A stretch of 64,000 nt of DNA, taken from Sphingomonas adhaesiva (GTDB taxonomy: Bacteria; Pseudomonadota; Alphaproteobacteria; Sphingomonadales; Sphingomonadaceae). Position numbers and translations under genes: made by a program. The stretch is taken from contig NZ_NWVC01000001.1 of NCBI RefSeq assembly GCF_002374855.1, positions 310,001-374,000 of the forward strand, read 5' to 3'. Below the pieces are notes generated by a model that made no database searches, had not been told where the DNA came from, and was given only the letters and a program-made list of their open reading frames with translations. Numbering within the stretch: position 1 is the first letter of the stretch; each line of letters begins with the position of its first letter. This document shows, in pieces, positions 54,123 to 61,979 of the stretch.

Positions 54123-54350
54123 TCAGGCCGCGCGCCAGTGCTCGCTGGTGCTCGCCACGCGGTTCTTCGCCTTGTGCATCTCGATGTCGCGGATGCTGTA
54201 GCGCACCGATCGGCCCAGCTTGATGTAGCAGGGCCCTCCTCCGTAGCACCTCAGCTGGCGCATCATGGCGGGAGTGGTTCCGAGGAGCCGTGCGGCCTCG
54301 AAGGTGTCGACCAGGTGGTCGAGGATGATCTCACCGGCGTCGTCCGGCAT
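54123..54350 (-). CDS. AlpA-like excisionase/regulator
   Basis: 75 residues. A MerR-like winged helix of the AlpA/Xis kind: DTFEAARLLGTTPAMMRQLR, then GPCYIKLGRSVRYSIRDIE, typical of phage regulatory proteins and excisionases. GGAGA precedes the ATG. It heads the minus-strand accessory operon (AlpA, two integrase-like proteins, primase-like, two unknowns). Confidence 0.88.
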   Translation of the reverse strand: MPDDAGEIILDHLVDTFEAARLLGTTPAMMRQLRCYGGGPCYIKLGRSVRYSIRDIEMHKAKNRVASTSEHWRAA

Positions 54351-54514
54351 CGTATGTCTCCGTCGCTGACCAACCGGGATTGGCTGGCGACAGACCATCT
54401 ACGCCGAGGACTGCGGGGATCCGATGCGTCCGTTACGCTGATTCCGCCTCTGGCGTGGAGGATACGTGGAGCTTTCCCGGAGTGACGCGGGCGCCGCTGC
54501 CAGGCGCCGGCCGA

Positions 54515-54913
54515 TCAGGCGGCGTCGAACGCCGACAGGATCGGGCAAGGTCCCGCGCTGCCGCTGCCGCATTCCTGCGCGAGACGCCGAAGCGACGCGC
54601 GCGCCTGTTCCAGTTCGGCTATCCGGGCGTCCAAGGCCTCGAGCCGCTCGCCGGCGAGTTCGCGCGCCCGTGCGCGATCGTCCGTGGCGTCCAGCTCGAG
54701 AAGCTCGGCTATCTGCTCCAGCGTGAAGCCCGCCGCCTGCGCCGATCTGATGAAGCGCAAGCGTCGCACATCGTTGGCGCCATAGCGGCGGATGCCACCG
54801 GCGGTCCCGGCGCCCCGTGGCCTGTCGGGCGTTTCGATCAGGCCGCGGCGCTGATAGAAGCGGATGGTCTCGACGCCGACGCCGCCTTCGGCCGCGAGCT
54901 TGGCGATCGTCAT
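54515..54913 (-). CDS. MerR-family metal-responsive regulator
   Basis: 132 residues. Winged helix MTIAKLAAEGGVGVETIRFY ... GIRRYGANDVRRLRFIRSAQ, dimerisation helix, then a Cys pair ECGSGSAGPCPILSAF like the Cys117/Cys126 loop of mercury-type MerR. The third mercury Cys (position 82-type) is replaced by acidic residues (ELLELDATDD). Divergent from the glutaredoxin fusion gene. The metal (or redox signal) is unresolved. Confidence 0.85.
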   Translation of the reverse strand: MTIAKLAAEGGVGVETIRFYQRRGLIETPDRPRGAGTAGGIRRYGANDVRRLRFIRSAQAAGFTLEQIAELLELDATDDRARARELAGERLEALDARIAELEQARASLRRLAQECGSGSAGPCPILSAFDAA

Positions 54914-54925
54914 GCCTGCCACGTC

Positions 54926-54957
54926 TTGACTCCGGACCATGGTACGGACGCCATATG
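54926..54957 (+). promoter_or_regulatory. MerR-type promoter with central dyad
   Basis: TTGACT (-35, 54926-54931) and CATATG (-10-like, 54952-54957) are about 20 bp apart, the long spacing typical of MerR-activated promoters. An 18-base near-perfect dyad (TCCGGACCATGGTACGGA, 54931-54948) sits between them, as expected for the MerR operator. It drives the glutaredoxin fusion gene. Confidence 0.7.
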
Positions 54958-54986
54958 GCACCCGATCGGGAGTCGGAGAAGACGAG

Positions 54987-55730
54987 ATGGCGACGAAGAA
55001 GGCGGTTCTCCACCGCATGGTGATGCCGGCCCACACCTGCCCGTTCGGGCTGAAGGCCAAGGATCTGCTGCGGCGGAACGGATACGAGCTCGAGGACCAC
55101 TGGCTGCGCACGCGGGAGGAGACGGACGCTTTCAAGGCGGCGCACGACGTGAAGACGACGCCCCAGGTCTTCATCGGCGGCGAGCGGATCGGCGGCTACG
55201 ACGACCTGCGACGCTTCTTCGGCAAGTCCGTGCCCGATCCCAAGGCGGTGACCTATCGGCCGGTCGCGGTCGTGTTCGCCATGACGGCGCTGATGGCGCT
55301 GGCGGCGAGCCAGGCGGCGTTCGGGACGCCGCTGACCGTGCGGGCGGGCGAGTGGTTCATCGCCTTCTCGATGTGCGTGCTGGCGCTGCTGAAGCTGCAG
55401 GACGTCGAGCGGTTCGCGACGATGTTCCTGAACTACGACCTGCTGGCCAGGCGCTGGGTGCCGTATTCCTACGTCTACCCCTATGCCGAGGGGCTGGCCG
55501 GCGTGCTGATGGCGGCGGGCGTGCTGACCTGGCTGTCGGTGCCGATCGCGCTGGTGATCGGGACCATCGGAGCGGCGTCCGTGATCAAGGCCGTCTATGT
55601 CGATCGCCGCGAGCTGAAGTGCGCCTGTGTCGGTGGGGACAGCAACGTGCCGCTCGGCTTCCTGTCGCTGACGGAGAACGTGATGATGGTCGCCATGGCC
55701 TTGTGGATGGCGCTCTCGGTCGCGCACTGA
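54987..55730 (+). CDS. Glutaredoxin-MauE-like membrane fusion protein
   Basis: 247 residues. The N-terminal third is glutaredoxin-like: MPAHTCPFGLKAKDLLRRNG (single Cys, CPFG), TTPQVFIGG and IGGYDDL. The rest has four hydrophobic segments with LLARRWVPYSYVYPYAEGLAG and KCACVGGDSNVPLGF, recalling MauE/DoxX-type redox membrane proteins. It could shuttle reducing power to the envelope under metal stress. It is under the MerR-type promoter. Confidence 0.8.
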   Translation: MATKKAVLHRMVMPAHTCPFGLKAKDLLRRNGYELEDHWLRTREETDAFKAAHDVKTTPQVFIGGERIGGYDDLRRFFGKSVPDPKAVTYRPVAVVFAMTALMALAASQAAFGTPLTVRAGEWFIAFSMCVLALLKLQDVERFATMFLNYDLLARRWVPYSYVYPYAEGLAGVLMAAGVLTWLSVPIALVIGTIGAASVIKAVYVDRRELKCACVGGDSNVPLGFLSLTENVMMVAMALWMALSVAH

Positions 55731-55767
55731 TCTGGCGCGATCACGCGGCAGATCCTACAAGGCATTC

Positions 55768-56100
55768 ATGAGCTTCGGCCGCCTTCTTCGCGCATGCGCG
55801 CTGACGCTTCTCGGCGTCATGCTGCTAGTGCGCATGGGGCCGATGTGCGAAAGCATGGCGCAGGCCGTGCCGATCGCGAGCGCGAAGGCCGCTATGGCCG
55901 ATTGTGATCGCGCCCCGAGCGTCCCCGTCAAGAAGGCCCCACCCATCTCCTGTGCCGGCGCCTGCGTCGCCACGTCGGTCGACGCGCAGGTCGCGTCTTC
56001 GGCGCCGGCCGCGACGTCGGCGTCGGCTTCGGCGTCGCTCCATCCCGTTCTGGAAGGCCGATCGGGCGGCCCGTCGCCGCCGCCTCCTCGAACCGCCTGA
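55768..56100 (+). CDS. Small exported protein of unknown function
   Basis: 110 residues. A hydrophobic N-terminal segment (ACALTLLGVMLLVRMGPM) is a likely signal or anchor, followed by a Cys-containing middle (ADCDRAPSVP, SCAGACVATSV) and a Ser/Ala/Pro-rich tail. Three clustered Cys suggest a metal or disulfide role in this neighbourhood. No family recognised. Confidence 0.6.
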   Translation: MSFGRLLRACALTLLGVMLLVRMGPMCESMAQAVPIASAKAAMADCDRAPSVPVKKAPPISCAGACVATSVDAQVASSAPAATSASASASLHPVLEGRSGGPSPPPPRTA

Positions 56101-56144
56101 TCGCCTGATTTTACAGACCATCACGCATTCGAGGATCAAGACAC

Positions 56145-56351
56145 ATGAAGAGCATGAAGTTCATCGGCGCGGCGATCGCGCTCGCGCTCGTTCCCGCTAC
56201 CGCGTTCGCGGCGGCCGACTGCTGCGCGGACAAGACGTGCTGCAAAGACGGTGCGGACTGCTGCAAGGACGGCAAGAGGGATTGCTGCGGCGACATGAAG
56301 AAGGGCGGCGACCACGCCGGCCACGACATGTCGGGCATGCAGAAGAAGTGA
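56145..56351 (+). CDS. Secreted Cys-rich metallothionein-like protein
   Basis: 68 residues with a signal peptide (MKSMKFIGAAIALALVPATAFA) and a mature part of four CC pairs spaced by 4-6 residues (DCCADKTCCKDGADCC and RDCCGD), ending in HAGHDMSGM. This is a dense soft-metal ligand set in only about 45 residues. It would reside in the periplasm and bind copper or a similar ion. No close named family known to me. Confidence 0.75.
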   Translation: MKSMKFIGAAIALALVPATAFAAADCCADKTCCKDGADCCKDGKRDCCGDMKKGGDHAGHDMSGMQKK

Positions 56352-56357
56352 GCCGGA

Positions 56358-56385
56358 GGGGAGGCGCGAGCGCCTCCCCTTCTTC
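56358..56385 (+). terminator. Terminator after the Cys-rich protein gene
   Basis: Stem GGGGAGGCG / CGCCTCCCC (56358-56366, 56371-56379) followed by TTCTTCC, ending the plus-strand transcript and separating it from the convergent permease gene. Confidence 0.7.
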
Positions 56386-56434
56386 CGATGTGGGACCGAT
56401 CCATAACCGGCCGGTCGGCCCTGCGCCGCGGGCT

Positions 56435-57559
56435 CTAGCCGTAGTGAAGGGCGTGGTGATCGTCGCCGGCCGCCCTGCGGCGTGACTGCCAGAATAGCCA
56501 TCCCGCGAGCGCGAGGGCGGCCATGTTGAGGTAGAAGGTGTAGTCGAACGAGAATTCGGTCATCGACGCCTTGGCGTCGCCGTGTTGCGGCGGAAGGAGG
56601 CCGAGCAGCTCGAAGCCGCCGCCCACTAGCAGCGCGGCCAGGGCCATCGACACGAACAGCGTCGCTCCGATCGCCAGCGCCATGCGCATGCCGAAGTAGC
56701 GGCGATAGGCGTCGATCAGCGGCAGCACGATCAGGTCGGCGTAGAGGAATGCTAGCACGCCGCCGAAGCTGATGCCGCCGCCCCACAGGACGGCGGCGAG
56801 GGGCACGTTGCCGATCGAGCAGACGAACGAGAGCATGGCTACCAGCGGACCGATCACGACGTCGGCGAGGAGGCGCTCCCATGGCGGCAGGTGCGACAGG
56901 AACAGCGTCTGCCAGAAGTGGTCGGGGACGAAGGCGGCGAGCATGCCGCCGATGACGAAGCCCGCGAGCAGGTCCTTCCACAGCATGCGCCAGTCCATGG
57001 CGAAGGCGCCGGCGATCGTGGGCAGCGCGTCGGGATCGCGCAGCCGGTCGCGCCAGGTGTCGCCCTTCAGCCCCATCGCGCCGTGGTCGTGACCGCTCTC
57101 TTCCTCCTCGTGCCGACGGGCCTGCTCGACCAGCCGGTGCGGGATCAGCACACGCGAGACGGGCACCATGATGGCGATGAACACGAGGCCGCCGATCCAC
57201 TCGGCGGCGGTGAACTGCCAGCCCAGCAGCAGGAAGAGGATGATGCCGAGTTCAAGCACCAGATTGGTGGACGCGATCAGGAAGGCGAGGCTCGGCGCCA
57301 GCGCCGCGCCCTTCTTGAGCAGCGTGCGCATGATGGCCGAGGACGCGTAGGAGCAGCTGGAGCTCGCGGCGCCGGCGGCGGTGGCGATGGCCACGGAGCG
57401 GGCGCTGCTGCGCCCCAGCTTGTCCCGCAGCGCGTCGGCGGAGACCGCGGCCTGCAGGACCGCCGAGATGGCGAATCCCAGCACCAGGCTCCATCCGGTC
57501 TTCCAGGCCATGCCGGCGGCCATGAGCAGGCCCTGTCCGGCGGTGTGAAGCAGCGACAT
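56435..57559 (-). CDS. YraQ/DUF318-type membrane permease
   Basis: 374 residues with about eight helices and the family's repeated Cys motifs: AGAASSSCSYASSAIMRTL and FVCSIGNVPLAAVLW. A His/Glu cytosolic loop (RRHEEEESGHDHGAMG) lies in the middle. Some relatives (ArsP) export methylated arsenicals; others accompany metal-resistance loci. Start after GGAGAA. It is the last gene of the minus-strand copper operon. Confidence 0.82.
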   Translation of the reverse strand: MSLLHTAGQGLLMAAGMAWKTGWSLVLGFAISAVLQAAVSADALRDKLGRSSARSVAIATAAGAASSSCSYASSAIMRTLLKKGAALAPSLAFLIASTNLVLELGIILFLLLGWQFTAAEWIGGLVFIAIMVPVSRVLIPHRLVEQARRHEEEESGHDHGAMGLKGDTWRDRLRDPDALPTIAGAFAMDWRMLWKDLLAGFVIGGMLAAFVPDHFWQTLFLSHLPPWERLLADVVIGPLVAMLSFVCSIGNVPLAAVLWGGGISFGGVLAFLYADLIVLPLIDAYRRYFGMRMALAIGATLFVSMALAALLVGGGFELLGLLPPQHGDAKASMTEFSFDYTFYLNMAALALAGWLFWQSRRRAAGDDHHALHYG

Positions 57560-57675
57560 GGCGGTTCTCCGGTATCTCGGCGACGACCCGACGACCATCG
57601 TCCGGGCGGGCGGTCAGGCCCCTTGCTGGGCGTCGGAACGCGGCAGGCTCGTGGCCGGCCGCGTGCCGGCGACGT

Positions 57676-58059
57676 TCACTGCGGCCGCTTGCCGTGCGAC
57701 TTCAGCCAGCCGTTGAGATCGGCGACCTCCTTCGTCTGTTCGGCGATCGTCTTCGTCGCCATCTGCCGCACCGGGGGGTCCTTCGTCTGCTGCGGGACGA
57801 TGCGTGACATGGCGATGCCGCCGCGGTGATGCTCGATCATCTTGCGGACCCAGGTCTCGGTGGCGTCGGCGCCCATCGCGGCCATCATCCGCTCGTGCAT
57901 CTGCATCTCGGACGGGGGATACGGATTGGCGGGAGTGGCCTGCATCATGCGCCCGTGGTCCATGCCCTGATGGCTCATGCCCTGGTGTCCGGGCGCGTTC
58001 TGCGCCGTGACCGAGGTCGCTGCGAGCGCCACGGCTGCGGCGGCGATGATCGTCTTCAT
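57676..58059 (-). CDS. Periplasmic DUF305 protein
   Basis: 127 residues with a signal peptide (ending about TSVTAQ), a Met/His-rich stretch (HQGMSHQGMDHGRMMQ) and the DUF305 helical motif with MIEHHRGGIAMSR. DUF305 proteins are four-helix, ferritin-like and often found in copper loci. A separate promoter of the CGAGGG/TGCGTA type lies 34 bases upstream. Confidence 0.85.
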   Translation of the reverse strand: MKTIIAAAAVALAATSVTAQNAPGHQGMSHQGMDHGRMMQATPANPYPPSEMQMHERMMAAMGADATETWVRKMIEHHRGGIAMSRIVPQQTKDPPVRQMATKTIAEQTKEVADLNGWLKSHGKRPQ

Positions 58060-58092
58060 GTCGTGCTGCTGTTCGCCCCCGCCCGGGTGGAA

Positions 58093-58118
58093 TACGCAAA
58101 AAACGCGTTCGCCCCTCG
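58093..58118 (-). promoter_or_regulatory. CGAGGG-N13-TTGCGTA motif upstream of the periplasmic DUF305 gene
   Basis: On the minus strand CGAGGG, 13 bases, TTGCGTA. One mismatch (first T) from the three copies at copA, cnrY and copC. Same distance and orientation relative to its gene. Confidence 0.6.
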
Positions 58119-58127
58119 CGCGCCGGA

Positions 58128-58727
58128 TCACTCGATGGGCTTGCGGGTGTCGATGCCGGCGCTGGCGTCTGTCTCGGGAGCGGGCGGTGCCGCGCCGCGG
58201 TCGCGGTAGGACGGGAGGTCCGGCGCGTCGCCGGGGGTCGGGTGCGCCTCCAGCCGGGCGATGTGACGCTTCATCTCGGCGATCTCGCGGATCTGCGCGT
58301 CGATGATGCCGTCCGCCAGCCGGCGCACCTCGGGGTCCTTTATGTGGGCCCGCTCGCTGGTCATGATGGCGATCGAGTGGTGGGGGATCATCGCCTTCAT
58401 GTAGGCGACGTCGCCGACCGTCTCCTGGCTGCGCACCAGCCAGAGCGCGCCGCCGAACACGGCGACCGCGCCGACGAGGATGCCGAGGTTGGCGCGCCTG
58501 TTCGGATACATGCCCCACATGAAGCCGATCATGATCGCCGCCATGACCGCGCCCATGACGAGCGCCATCCACATGCGGGTCTGGCTGAACTCGACGTGGG
58601 AGAGGACGTAGGTGTTCAGATACATGAGTCCGAACATCACGACCGTGGACGTCGCGATCATCGCCGCGAAGCGTCCGTAGCCCATGCCCATGCCGCCGTG
58701 GCCCTGCTGCCGTTCCTGATCGTCCAT
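58128..58727 (-). CDS. Membrane-anchored DUF305 protein
   Basis: 199 residues. A Met/Gly/His-rich N-terminus (GHGGMGMGYG), three hydrophobic helices (about 22-100), then a DUF305 domain with MIPHHSIAIMTSERA and MKRHIARLEAHP. Likely an inner-membrane relative of the downstream periplasmic protein. Start ATG at 58727 preceded by GGAGAG on the minus strand. Confidence 0.82.
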   Translation of the reverse strand: MDDQERQQGHGGMGMGYGRFAAMIATSTVVMFGLMYLNTYVLSHVEFSQTRMWMALVMGAVMAAIMIGFMWGMYPNRRANLGILVGAVAVFGGALWLVRSQETVGDVAYMKAMIPHHSIAIMTSERAHIKDPEVRRLADGIIDAQIREIAEMKRHIARLEAHPTPGDAPDLPSYRDRGAAPPAPETDASAGIDTRKPIE

Positions 58728-58769
58728 CGTCTGCTCTCCTCAGGTTTCCCCGCCCCTTGGATCGTCGGA

Positions 58770-59954
58770 TCAGAACCAGGCCCTGATGCCGGCGACGAAG
58801 CTGAAGCCCGCGGTGTCATCGCCACGTGCGCGCGTGTAGCGTGCGGTGTCGCCGAACTGGCGCTCCCACGACACGCCGACGTAGGGCGCCAGACGGCGCG
58901 ACTTCTCGTAGCGGAGGCGCAGACCGAGCTCGAGGTCGGTCAGGCCGGAGCCCGTGCCGGTCTCGCGCACGTCCTGCGCCGAGAGGTTCGCCTCCACGCG
59001 GGGCTGGAGCACCCAGAAGTTCGTGATGCGCTGGTCGTACCACCCCTCGACCCGGCCGAGCACCTCGCCCTCGGTGGAGAGGAAGACGGATGCCTGCGTG
59101 TCGAACCAGTATGGCGCGAGCCCCTCGATCCCTACGGTCGCGTAGGTGCGCGACGGGCCGCGGCCGAAGTCCTGCCTGACGCCGCCCTGCACGTTCCAGT
59201 ATGGATCGAGCGCATGGCTGTAGAGCGCCTGGACCTCGCCATGCTCGAGCCGCTGGCCGAACGCGCCTTCACCCTCGCTCTTCAAGGCCAGGCGGTCGAC
59301 GTCGCCGCCGATCCAGGCGTCGCCGTCCCAGCGGTAGCCGTCGCCGCCCTTGCGCGCCTGATACTCGGCGAGGTTGAAGAGCACCTGCCTGTAGGTCATG
59401 CCGCCGTGGTGCTGGCGCAGGTGGTGGTTGGCCATCGCCATCCGATCCTCGCCCCAGAAGCGGCCCGCCGCCATGCCGGGCTGAGCGGCCGGAGCCGGAG
59501 CGTCGCCGGGCGGCAGGTCGGTGCCGACCTTCTCGGCTGCGCCCTGCATCGCCGTCATGTCGTGGCCGGCGTGCCCGCCGCCCATGTCCATCCCCGGCAT
59601 CGACGACATGTCGTGTCCGGCGTGGGGATCCTGCGCGGGCGCCGACGCCCCCGCCTGCATGCCGCCCATGTCGTGATCGGCATGGGCGCCGCCCATGTCC
59701 ATGCCCGGCATCGCGGACATCGCATGGCCGGCGTGCGGATCCGTCTTGGGGGCAGGAGCGTCACGGCGGGGCTTCGACTTCCGCGTGGGCGACTTCTTGA
59801 CCGCCGCTCGGGCCGGAGCCTTTCTGGCGGCGGGCTTCGCTGGCATCTGCATGCCCGGCATGTTCATGCCGTGCATCGAATGGTCCATGGTCTGGGCCGA
59901 TGCCGGAGCGGCCAGGAGCAGCGCCGCGGCCCCGGCGAGGAGCAGCGCCTTCAT
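58770..59954 (-). CDS. copB: Outer-membrane copper resistance protein CopB
   Basis: 394 residues. Signal peptide, then a long Met/His-rich and basic segment with four HAGH(D/A)M...MPGMDMGG-like repeats (about residues 25-150), then the CopB beta-barrel (RFWGEDRMAMANHHLRQHHG, GMTYRQVLFNLAEYQ ... FSFVAGIRAWF). Start overlaps the copA stop (ATGA). Confers periplasmic or outer-membrane copper handling with CopA. Confidence 0.92.
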   Translation of the reverse strand: MKALLLAGAAALLLAAPASAQTMDHSMHGMNMPGMQMPAKPAARKAPARAAVKKSPTRKSKPRRDAPAPKTDPHAGHAMSAMPGMDMGGAHADHDMGGMQAGASAPAQDPHAGHDMSSMPGMDMGGGHAGHDMTAMQGAAEKVGTDLPPGDAPAPAAQPGMAAGRFWGEDRMAMANHHLRQHHGGMTYRQVLFNLAEYQARKGGDGYRWDGDAWIGGDVDRLALKSEGEGAFGQRLEHGEVQALYSHALDPYWNVQGGVRQDFGRGPSRTYATVGIEGLAPYWFDTQASVFLSTEGEVLGRVEGWYDQRITNFWVLQPRVEANLSAQDVRETGTGSGLTDLELGLRLRYEKSRRLAPYVGVSWERQFGDTARYTRARGDDTAGFSFVAGIRAWF

Positions 59955-61849
59955 GCCGCCTCCCCCTTCGCCGAGCGGACCTGCACGGTCTGCATCATGC
60001 CCGCCATCATGTGGAAGAGCATGTGGCAGTGGAACGCCCAGTCGCCCTCGTTGGCGGTGACGTCCCAGCTGACCTTGCCGCCGGGCTGGACGAGCACGGT
60101 GTGCTTGCGCGGCGCGTAGGCGCCCTTGCCGGTCACCAGCTCGAAGAAGTGGCCGTGAAGGTGGATCGGATGACCCATCATCGTGTCGTTGACGAGCGTG
60201 ACGCGCACGCGCTCCCCGGCGAGGAACGGTATCGGCGCCTTCACCTCGGAATACTTCTCCCCGTCGAACGACCACATGTAGCGCTCCATGTTGCCGGTCA
60301 GGTGGATCTCGAGCGACCGCGACGGCGCCCGCACGTCCGGGTTGCGGTCGAGGGCGACGAGATCGCGATAGGTCAGCACGCGGTGGCCGACGTCCTCGAG
60401 TCCCTGGCCGGGCTCGCCGGTGCGGTCGACGGGCATCGGCGAGATGGTCTGGACGCCTGGACCCCTCTTCACGCCCGACGCCTTCGAGAAGTCGCGCATG
60501 TTCATGTCGCCCATGGCCATGCCGCCCATCCCCATGTCGCCGCCGGCGTGCCCCGTGGCCGAGCGGTCCATGCCCGTCATCGAGGAGGCGGACGTGCCGT
60601 GCTCCATCTTCGAATGGTCCATCCCCGCCATGCCGCCGGCGGTGGCGCCCGGACCGTGGTCCATGTCGGACATCGAAGCGTGATCCATCGCTGGCATGGA
60701 GCCGTGGTCCATCGTCCCCATGTCGTGGCCGCCCATGCCCATGTCCTTCATGGTCGCGACCGGCCGCTTGCGCAGCGCCGGGACTGCGGCCGCCATGCCG
60801 GCCCGCGGCGCCAGCGTCATGCGCGCCAGGCCGGAGCGGTCCACGCTCTCGCCGACGAGCGTGTAGGCGCGCTCCTCGGGCGGGGTGACGATCACGTCGT
60901 AGGTCTCGGCCGGGCCGAACTGGAATTCGTCGACCTCCACCGGTCGGACGGCGAGGCCGTCGGCGTGGACGACGGTCATCGGCAGGCCCGGGATGCGGAC
61001 GTTGAAGGTCGTCATCGACGATGCGTTGATGATGCGCAGCCGAACGCGCTCGCCGGGACGGAACAGGCCGGTCCAGTTGTCGCGGGGGCCGTGGCCGTTG
61101 ACGAGGTAGGTGTAGGTGGAGCCGGTCACGTCGGCCACGTCGGTGGGATCCATGCGCATGCCGCCCCACATCAGGCGTTCCTTGAGCGGTTGGTCCTTGC
61201 CTGCGAGCAGGCCGGCGAGCGTCTGGCGCTGGCGGTTGAAGTAGCCGGACTCCTTCTTGAGCCGATCGAAGATCGCGCCGCCGGACAGTGGACTGTGGTC
61301 GGACAGCACGACGACGTGCTCGCGGTCGGCCTTGACCGGATCGGCGTCCTTCGGATCGATCACGATCGGGCCATAAAGGCCGTCCTGCTCCTGGAAGCCG
61401 GAGTGGCTGTGATACCAGTAGGTGCCGGCCTGGACGACGGGAAACTCGTAGGTGAAGGTCGACCGCGGCGCGATGCCGGGGAAGGCGATGCCGGGCACGC
61501 CGTCCATCTGGAACGGCACGATGAGCCCGTGCCAGTGGATGGAGCTCTCCTCGTCGAGCTCGTTGACGACGTGGATGCGCGCGTTCTGCCCCTCGCGGAG
61601 CCGGACCAGCGGCGCGGGCGTCGTGCCGTTCACGCCGACCGCGCGGAGGGTCCGTCCGTCGACCGTCATGTCGGTGCGTCCGATGCGCAGGGTGATGTCG
61701 TCTCCCGACACCGTCGGCAGCGGACCCTGCATGCCGCTCGACACGCCCTGGGCCCACGCGGGCAGCCACGCCGCCATGGCGGCGCCTGCGCCGGCGAGAC
61801 CCACGCCGCGCATCAGCCGGCGCCGGTCGATCCTCGTGTCCATCGTCAT
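59951..61849 (-). CDS. copA: Copper-resistance multicopper oxidase CopA
   Basis: 632 residues. Twin-arginine signal (RRRLMRGVGLAGAGA). Cupredoxin copper motifs: IHWHGL, WYHSHSGFQEQ, HPIHLHGHFFEL and FHCHMLFHMMAGM. A central Met/His-rich insertion (MKDMGMGGHDMGTMDHGSMP and following, about 385-480) is typical of CopA/PcoA. Oxidises Cu(I) and binds copper in the periplasm. The CGAGGG/ATGCGTA motif lies 45 bases upstream. Confidence 0.95.
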   Translation of the reverse strand: MTMDTRIDRRRLMRGVGLAGAGAAMAAWLPAWAQGVSSGMQGPLPTVSGDDITLRIGRTDMTVDGRTLRAVGVNGTTPAPLVRLREGQNARIHVVNELDEESSIHWHGLIVPFQMDGVPGIAFPGIAPRSTFTYEFPVVQAGTYWYHSHSGFQEQDGLYGPIVIDPKDADPVKADREHVVVLSDHSPLSGGAIFDRLKKESGYFNRQRQTLAGLLAGKDQPLKERLMWGGMRMDPTDVADVTGSTYTYLVNGHGPRDNWTGLFRPGERVRLRIINASSMTTFNVRIPGLPMTVVHADGLAVRPVEVDEFQFGPAETYDVIVTPPEERAYTLVGESVDRSGLARMTLAPRAGMAAAVPALRKRPVATMKDMGMGGHDMGTMDHGSMPAMDHASMSDMDHGPGATAGGMAGMDHSKMEHGTSASSMTGMDRSATGHAGGDMGMGGMAMGDMNMRDFSKASGVKRGPGVQTISPMPVDRTGEPGQGLEDVGHRVLTYRDLVALDRNPDVRAPSRSLEIHLTGNMERYMWSFDGEKYSEVKAPIPFLAGERVRVTLVNDTMMGHPIHLHGHFFELVTGKGAYAPRKHTVLVQPGGKVSWDVTANEGDWAFHCHMLFHMMAGMMQTVQVRSAKGEAA

Positions 61850-61894
61850 TCGTCTTCCGCTCTGCTGATGCTCGTCGATCGTCACGCCTGTTGA

Positions 61895-61920
61895 TACGCA
61901 TCGAGGGGTGGCGGCCCTCG
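61895..61920 (-). promoter_or_regulatory. CGAGGG-N13-ATGCGTA motif upstream of copA
   Basis: On the minus strand CGAGGG (-35 position), 13 bases, ATGCGTA (-10 position), 45 bases before the copA ATG. Identical in both boxes to the motifs at cnrY and copC. Confidence 0.7.
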
Positions 61921-61979
61921 CTCGATTGGTGCGGTTGACGAGGGGATCGGGCGCGTGCTTCGCGTTCTCGAGCTGACGG

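Noticed and set aside
54351..54514. Right-hand copy of the tRNA-Arg 3' end as an attachment site
   Set aside because: No stretch matching the 3' end of tRNA-Arg was found by eye here; the true right end may be outside the window.
54515..56351. Mercury-resistance operon
   Set aside because: MerR-like regulator present, but no MerA, MerT or MerP, and one mercury Cys is missing.
58242..61894. Long plus-strand open frames opposite copB and copA
   Set aside because: Antisense to genes with clear copper motifs; composition is His/Arg/Asp-rich as expected for a complementary frame of Met/His-rich genes.
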